Translations under genes and position numbers: made by a program
The notes under the pieces: model-generated
The model's input: the letters and a program-made list of their open reading frames with translations, nothing else
Database searches by the model: none
What the model was told of the DNA's origin: nothing
Source of the DNA: Pigoraptor vietnamica
Lineage: Eukaryota; Opisthokonta; Filasterea
DNA length: 30,000 bases
Reading direction: 5' to 3'
Assembly (NCBI GenBank): GCA_943704525.1
Contig: CALSCQ010003316.1
Span: 1-30,000 of the forward strand
In this document: piece after piece, positions 24,308 through 30,000 of the stretch
Layout of the letters: every line of letters starts with the position of its first letter
Numbering within the stretch: the stretch's first letter is position 1

Positions 24308-24780
24308 ATGGCCGCGCCCACACTTCTCTCACTTCCCGACGAAACCTTCGTGTGCCACATTGTGCCATGGCTCAACACAAGCGCGGGAGAAGCGAGCAAA
24401 CGCCCACCTCACGCCTCCCGCCGTACGATTTGGCACCATTTCTTTTTATAATTATACCTTCCCCACGCACGGGTCTGATTGGAAACGGCGACATCCGCGC
24501 TCTTGCCCACACATGTCGCCGTCTCTACAAAGTGCTGCGTCTAGAGAGAATATACACGCTTAGACTACACATCGCCGCTGCGGTATGCGCACGCAGTCAG
24601 TCAATTCAGGGACCTCGTTCTGAACACGCTCCCACGCGGACGCCTCTCTCTGCGCGTTGACACCGAGAACGGCGACGTTTCTGCGCTTGTTGGCGTCCAC
24701 ACGCTCAACATCCGCGGGCCTTGGGAAGTGTCTGACGTTTGTGCGCTCGCCGGGGTCACACGCTCGACCTCAGCGACCAG
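24308..24780 (+). pseudogene. Diverged, broken F-box/LRR paralogue (rightward)
   Basis: The frame from ATG 24308 begins MAAPTLLSLPDETFVCHIV, parallel to the intact gene's start, but meets a stop within about 50 codons. F-box-like sequence resumes in another register (DIRALAHTCRRLYKVLRLERIY near 24490-24560). After a further shift come FRDLVLNTLPRGRLSL and LRR units GDVSALVGVHTLNIRG and DVCALAGV (about 24608-24765). One base is missing in the last HTLDL-like segment. The similarity stops at 24780, where a piece of another copy begins on the opposite strand. It is a distinct, older relative of the intact gene, not a recent copy. An unrecognised intron could explain the first break but not all of them. 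Confidence 0.65.
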
Positions 24781-25419
24781 GTAATTGCAGCCCAGACTAA
24801 GCGTGTGGACGCGGCCAAGCGCAGATGCGTCAGATATGTCGCACTCGTCCAGCGTGAGCGCGTGGACATGGCGAGCGCAGAGACGCCAGCCAGCCGCTCA
24901 CAACGTCTGAGGCTCAGCGAGTATCCATTGCCGCCGGCGTGCTCGCACCCGTCGTGCACGCCGCCCAGCGCAGACACGTCCCTCAGTCCACTGCATCCAT
25001 CCAAGTCAAGTGTGTGTACGTGGCCAAAGGCAGAAACGTCCGAAATTCCGTCGCACTGCTGGCTCCAATAGACGTCGGACAGCCAGTCGCGGCGGGGACA
25101 TGACTGAGCTGAGGTGGAGATCGCAGATGCGTCCAAGTGGCCCCGGAAACGCCCACAACCGCGGAGGTTAAGGGTGTGCAGGTCACTCAGAGGAGAGACG
25201 TCTGTAAGGTCGGTGCAGTCGTGGAGTATCAGAGTGTGGATGCCGGCGAAGGGGGCGACGCACTGAAAGCAATCGCATTGCGTTATTAGGAACAACGACA
25301 GACGGTGGCGGGGAAGCGTCGCCGTGACGAGTTCGCGAAATGCGCTTTTTATAAAGTATCGGTCGCATTCATCTGCCTTCAGGTGGTAGATGCGCTCGTT
25401 GCGAAACACGCGCAAAAGG
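24781..25419 (-). pseudogene. Partial, recent copy of the F-box/LRR gene (leftward)
   Basis: Nearly base-for-base equal to 23343-24027 of the intact gene over its right part (about 25160-25419), with only a handful of differences. The left part has internal deletions and a lost base that shifts the frame. It covers the end of the F-box region (VFRNERIYHLKADECDRYF), the linker and the first several LRR units, and lacks both the true start and most of the repeat array. Similarity ends sharply at 25419 (after CGCAAAAGG) and at 24781. The orientation is the same as the intact gene, so it is a truncated tandem duplicate lying against the older relative. Confidence 0.8.
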
Positions 25420-25756
25420 AAAAAAGCGAAACGGAATTGTAAGTGCCCAAAAACGGCACCACTGACGTCACCACGTGAAATGACGCCACAGGCAGGCCGC
25501 GTGCTTGCCCCCATTCGTGGTATATATAGTAATTTTGTTTGTATGGATTTGTGTAAAGGGCACGTGTCAATGGGGGCAAGCCTGCGCCCGGCGCCGCCAA
25601 ACACGCGGGCGCGCTGCCTGACCACCGCGTGTTCGATCCAAACGTTCCGCAACAATTCTGCGTGTGTTTCCATTGACAAAACGAGCAGCGCAACGACGAG
25701 TAGGTTCAACCGGAATCGCCCGCATTACAGTTGCGCTGACTCAGACTGACTGAGAA
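25420..25756. other. Region upstream of the secreted LRR gene, with inverted repeat
   Basis: The sequence beyond the duplication breakpoint at 25419 is unrelated to the intact F-box gene's 5' region. It contains a 13-base inverted repeat (25503-25515 and 25569-25581) enclosing TATATATA. I see no gene in it. The leftward open frame that continues to about 25709 has no ATG start and is probably chance. Confidence 0.5.
25521..25528 (+). promoter_or_regulatory. TATATATA, candidate TATA box
   Basis: TATATATA lies 229 bases before the start codon at 25757, inside the loop of a 13-base inverted repeat. The motif is nearly symmetric, so it could serve either strand; the rightward LRR gene is the only intact one nearby. 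Confidence 0.35.
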
Positions 25757-28700
25757 ATGTCCGATCTGGCGCCGGCCGCCGCCGGCTCGCCACATCGCCG
25801 TGCCGCTGCGGCGCCGACACTGAGCCGCTTCCGACTGTTTGTCGCCGCGTGCGTGGTGGGGGTACTCCTTGTGTGCGCCGAGCCTGTCTCTGGTCAGGCA
25901 TGCAACGGCCCCAGTGGTGCCGCGCGAAACCCGATGCGATTCTGCAAGTGCGCACACATAGGCAACAGCTGGGACTCCATTCCGTTCGTTTTCAACGTCA
26001 TGTACAACGGAAGGCCGCTTTCTCAGACCCCTCCGCTAGGCTACAGCATCGTGACCTCGTGCAACTTCTCCAGTCCCTTTGGAGAGGACGACGGCAACCC
26101 AGTGCTGTGAGTTGGCTCGGCTGAGTGTGACGGACGAGCGGTGCCGTGGCCCTCAAACTGTCTTTTCAGTAGCCGAGTAAGGCCGGGGCCTGTTGCGGAC
26201 TGCCGTGTGTGTCTGAACCGGGCCCGGGCAGTGGCCTCAGGCAGAACACTCGCAGTGACGTAGCCGGCGGCGGCCTCAGGCCTGTCAGCCGGTTCATTAG
26301 TAACGTTCACCTCGGCATCGCCGGCGCCGGCTTACGCCGTGCCCTCTCTAATAACTCACCGCGGCCCGACGCAGGGACCTGAGCATCTATACGGCTCCGA
26401 ATATGTATGACAGCTCAGGCATTCCGAGCCTGTTCGTCAAGTTCAACCCCGGCGTATTTGACCAGTTGACTGCGGTGACTACCATGTGCGTATACGTGCG
26501 GCTGGCCGGCCGACGGCCCTCTGGACCGTGACTCGGTGCTACATTTGTCAATGCCTCTGTCAGTGTGCACGTGAGTGTGTGCGTCATTTGTCAATGCCTC
26601 TGTCAGTGTGCACGTGAATGTGTGCTACATTTGTCAATGCCTCTGTCAGTGTGCACGTGAGTGTGTGCGTCAGTGTTTTCCGTTCGGCACTGTGTTTCTG
26701 ACACTCCGTTTCGCTTCGAATGTGTTTCAGCGTCTTTGGCAATCTGGTTCTCGCGGACCTTCCGGACGGGTTTTTTGACAAGATGACGTCGCTAACTACT
26801 CTGTAAGTGCAGTCTCGCCACACCGGTCTCACCTCTCAGTGTGCATCATGGACGCCGTCCGCACACGCCATGCTGTCTGATCGGATCAGATGTGGCGTCG
26901 CGCTGTGCGGCCTCAGTGGCCCAGTGAGCCAGCTAGACATTAACATGGGCCTAGTGTGCGAGCAAGTGATTGTGGCCACTCGGTGTGCCGCGATTTTCGG
27001 TGTATGTTTCTGCCAGAAAGTGGTTGTTTCGCCCGTGTGTGTGTGTGTGTGTGCCGTGTGTCAGGTGCCGGTGTGCCGTGTGTGTGTGTGTCAGTGTGTG
27101 TGTGCGTGAGTGTGTGTGTGTGTCAGTGTGTGTGTGCGTGCGCGCGCGCGCGTGTGCGTGCGTGTGTGCGTGCGTGCGTGTGTGTGTCAGTGTGTGCGCG
27201 TGTGTGTGTGTGTCAGTGTGTGTGTGTGCGTGTGCGCGCGTGTGTCAGCGTGTGTGTGTGTGTGTATGTGTGCATGCGTGTGTACTTAATGTGCGTGTCC
27301 GGTGTATGTGTGTGTGTATGTGTGTGTGTGTGTGAGTGTGTGTTGGGTGCTGTGTCTGCAACTATACCGTCGGTACAGTGTGCGCGTCTGTGTCCGTGCG
27401 TGTGTGCCAGTGTTGGTGCTGAGCCGGCTCACGTGTACAGCGTATATTGCCTTTGCTGTAAGCACGCATATGCAGTCGGCACTGACTGTGCGCTGTGTTG
27501 TGTGTGTCTGTTTGTGTGTTATGTGCGCCACCGGCGCCGGCGGCGCCAGTTGTGCGTGTGTGTGTTTCTGCACAACGTCGTATACTGACAAAAGTGTCTA
27601 TTTATATGCCGCGTAATGTTGTACGCCGTGGGCTCTGCTCGGGGCCTGCTTTATATCGGCGTATGTTGTGTGTGCTGGTTCGCAATCGTGAAACTGGGCC
27701 GTTGCGGCCGCGTGTGTGACTGCCGGATGGTGTGCTTATATATATCACTGAACGTCGCGCGTACGCACTGCACTCAGTCGCGTCCGCGGCTTCACATTCT
27801 GATCTCCGGCCTCTTTACTAGCGCCGGGGTTTGACGGTCCCGACTGCATTCAATTCCTCGTGCTGTCTCTGTTCGCGAATGTGCCCTGACTTGTCCAGAC
27901 GGAAGCGAGCTCACCCCATGGCCCGTTGCAACCATGCAGGGACTTTGGGCTAATGAACAACCTGCAGTCGCTGCCCTCGCCCTTGTTCAAGAACCCAAAC
28001 AACAAGATCTCGCTCATGTAAGTGTTGCCGTCGCCGGGCAGGGTGGGAGGAGCGGGCTTGGCATCGTAGCTTTTCGGTCGTGAGATCCGTAACCTCTTTT
28101 GCCAATGGATCACCATTCCTGTGGCCATCCCGGGAGGGCTCACCGTCAAAATCTTCTGTTCATCGAATGAATGCCCCAACTCTTGTGCGTCGCAGATCTT
28201 TCGCCTCGATCGGGAAATATTTCCGCGGAACGACGCCGACCATGTTTGCAAACCTCACCGAGCTCAAAACCTTGTGAGTGTGCTGCTACAGTTTCAGGCC
28301 TCAGTCTTGCGCATTCCAAATCACTGTTCTGTCAACACCGGCGCGGACTTCCTCTAAGCTGGTCAATCACTCTGCGACGAGGGCTGGCTGCGTGTGCGAA
28401 TTGTCGCTCGTCGTGGATTAAATTGCGGTGCCGGGGCGATGGCGACAGGGCGGTTCGTTGAGGCCGCCCTTACTCGGTCGTGGTTTCTGACTGCGGGCCG
28501 TGTCTTGTTGCAGCCGGATTCGCAACCACGATGCCCAGGGTCCCCTTGCGCCGACGTTTCCGAACAGCCCCCAACTCAAGGAAGTGTGAGTAGCGGTTGC
28601 CCCGTTAATGTCTTGAATGCCATTTCTTTGAATTCTCCGTCTTGAAGCGTCTCCCATCTTCACCACAGACAGACGAACTCACATTTCTCCCCTGATTTCG

Positions 28701-30000
28701 TGGTTCTCTTCACTTGTATCTATGCGCGCGCGCATAAGTGTGTTCTCGTCCGTGTATAAACTGTGCGTTCGTGTGCCCTAGCGTCCTGTCTGTGAGTGCA
28801 CGACGAGGTCTGCTTATGGTGGTGTGTGTGTATATACGCCGCCCTTATCGCACGCTTACGCGCGCTCAAACTTATCCGGAACCGCGCCTGTGCGCAGTTC
28901 GTTGCGTAGCTGTTTTTACCGTGCTTGTTATTGTTATCTTATATTCTCTGTTTGCTTCTTGCCGTTACCTAACATTGCTATCATATATTCACTGCCGTCC
29001 GTCCCGTAACACCGCCCCGCGGCCGGGGCGTGTCGGCTTTTAGTGTCTGTGCTGCTGCGCCGGGCGTCACTGACTGCCGGACTGACGTCAGTTTGCTCGC
29101 GCTGTAGCATGCTCGTGGGGGGGATAACCGGCATCCTTGAAAGCAAGATTTGCCGGTCGTTCGCCCTCACGGCAAACATGTTCGGCTCTGCGTCGCTGAC
29201 CTCGTTCGAATATGCGGACTCGTGCCTGCACAACGAGGACAACCTCGCCGCGTCACCAATCGCGTGGGCGTGTCTGGACAGCTCGGTGAACAGTCTTCAG
29301 TACCTGTGAGTGCTTCGGGCGCAAACGGTGCTCATGGCGCGCTTGTCTTCGGTTCAGCTTGCTGTGAATCTCAGCCCATCAACTGAAACGCCGTTGTAGT
29401 GGATCGCCTACAGACGGACGCGTCTAATCTGTCGCGGTTTTCTGCATGCGTGTGCGTATGTCATGCGTGCATGTGTGCGTGCGACACCGGTCTAATGTGT
29501 GCTTCGTGATATGATTGCTGTCGCCCACCAGTCGCACTGAATCGGCATGCGTCCGTTGTAGGTCGGTTGGCACGCGCATCAGGGCGTCCACGGGGCTGCA
29601 GCTGACGGCAAGTTTGCTGAACCGCTTCACGCACCTCACCGAGCTGCGCTTCGCGGTGCCTCCCCCGAACCCTCTTTTCGATCAAAAATCGATCGGGCTG
29701 AGCGAAGTCATGGCCTACTTTTACCCGGGCGGTCTGCCGGCTCTGTCGCTTCCGTCCCTCAAGACGCTGTGGGTGGCCGCATGCAAACAAACTGTTCCAG
29801 TGGCTTTCACACGCAAATCGCGCCCTTATTTTGCAGGATCATTCGCTCGTTTCATTTCGGTCTGAATGCTTTGCTAAATGATGTTTTGCGCAGACGAGTG
29901 GACGAAGTGACGGGTTATACGAACACGCTCTCGGCGTTTCTCTTCGCGGGGCTCACGAACCTCACCGCGCTCACGATGAACGCGCAGTACACTTCGTTCA
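25757..30000 (+). CDS. Secreted or membrane leucine-rich-repeat protein, N-terminal part (runs off the right edge)
   Basis: Visible exons: 25757-26106, 26375-26485, 26731-26802, 27940-28017, 28196-28273, 28514-28585, 29108-29305, 29562-29768 and 29894 to the edge, about 424 residues so far. All eight junctions are phase 2. Exon 1 encodes a 26-residue leader and a hydrophobic signal or anchor segment ([14 protein letters not shown]), then a Cys-containing domain ([17 protein letters not shown]). Exons 2 to 9 each encode one or more LRR units. Most break after the T-(T/L)-L or T-M position, for example [31 protein letters not shown] and [10 protein letters not shown]. The protein enters the secretory pathway and probably shows its LRRs outside the cell or in the vacuole lumen. 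Whether a membrane segment or kinase follows cannot be seen. The intron 26803-27939 is far longer than the others. Confidence 0.8.
26542..26670. repeat. 43-base minisatellite, three copies
   Basis: Three tandem copies starting at 26542, 26585 and 26628, each beginning CATTTGTCAATGCCTCTG and containing CACGTGAGTGTG or a near match. They lie in intron 2 of the secreted LRR gene. Confidence 0.92.
27035..27345. repeat. Compound TG/TGCG/TGTCAG repeat
   Basis: Long imperfect TG-rich low-complexity DNA with recurring GTGTCAGTGTG units. It lies within the unusually long intron 26803-27939 of the secreted LRR gene. Confidence 0.9.

Noticed and set aside
24756-25709. 317-codon leftward frame starting with a signal-like hydrophobic stretch near 25700
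   Set aside because: It begins at TTG, not ATG, and only its middle part (the duplicated F-box/LRR piece) has homology; the rest is unrelated DNA and shifted repeat sequence.

Overview
The window looks like nuclear DNA of a GC-rich, intron-dense free-living protist, most likely an Acanthamoeba-like amoebozoan. The basis is: a class I myosin with the tail order basic TH1, Gly/Pro/Ala-rich, SH3, Gly/Pro/Ala-rich, known from Acanthamoeba myosin IC; a phosphorylatable TEDS residue in the motif used by amoeba myosin I heavy chain kinase; short GT-AG introns (mostly 85-250 bases) in most genes; and long TG microsatellites in introns. The genus is an inference from gene content, not from a database match. 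Exon models were made by eye: each junction was placed at a GT/AG (once GC/AG) that keeps the frame and the family homology.

Layout, left to right. (1) 1-597, minus: first two exons of an ABCA-type transporter that runs off the left edge. (2) 1509-6071, plus: a complete 12-exon ABCA half transporter (905 aa), head to head with the first; the shared 0.9-kb upstream region holds a TG microsatellite and an AT-rich palindromic islet. (3) 6924-8693, plus: a secreted class-3 lipase-fold protein whose catalytic serine is replaced by glycine. (4) 8975-16524, minus: a complete 20-exon long-tailed myosin I (1429 aa), convergent with the lipase gene. (5) 16.8-18.0 kb: a TATA box and partial exon-like stretches that I could not resolve. 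(6) 19111-21888, plus: an intronless 925-aa E3 ligase joining Mind-bomb/ZZ modules to a RING and an RBR triad. (7) 22578-24131, minus: an intronless F-box protein with about 20 leucine-rich repeats of 20 residues (60 bases), followed by two broken relatives at 24308-24780 (plus) and 24781-25419 (minus). (8) 25757 to the right edge, plus: a secreted or membrane LRR protein built of phase-2 exons, nearly one per repeat.

No single pathway links these genes. Two are ubiquitin-system proteins (RBR E3, F-box), two are ABCA lipid-type transporters, one is an actin motor and two are secretory-pathway proteins. The points most worth attention are the Mib-RBR domain fusion, the pseudo-lipase, the recombined F-box/LRR cluster, the exon-per-repeat LRR gene, and intron features of the myosin gene (a GC-AG intron, an in-frame last intron, and an acidic Trp-containing C-terminus).
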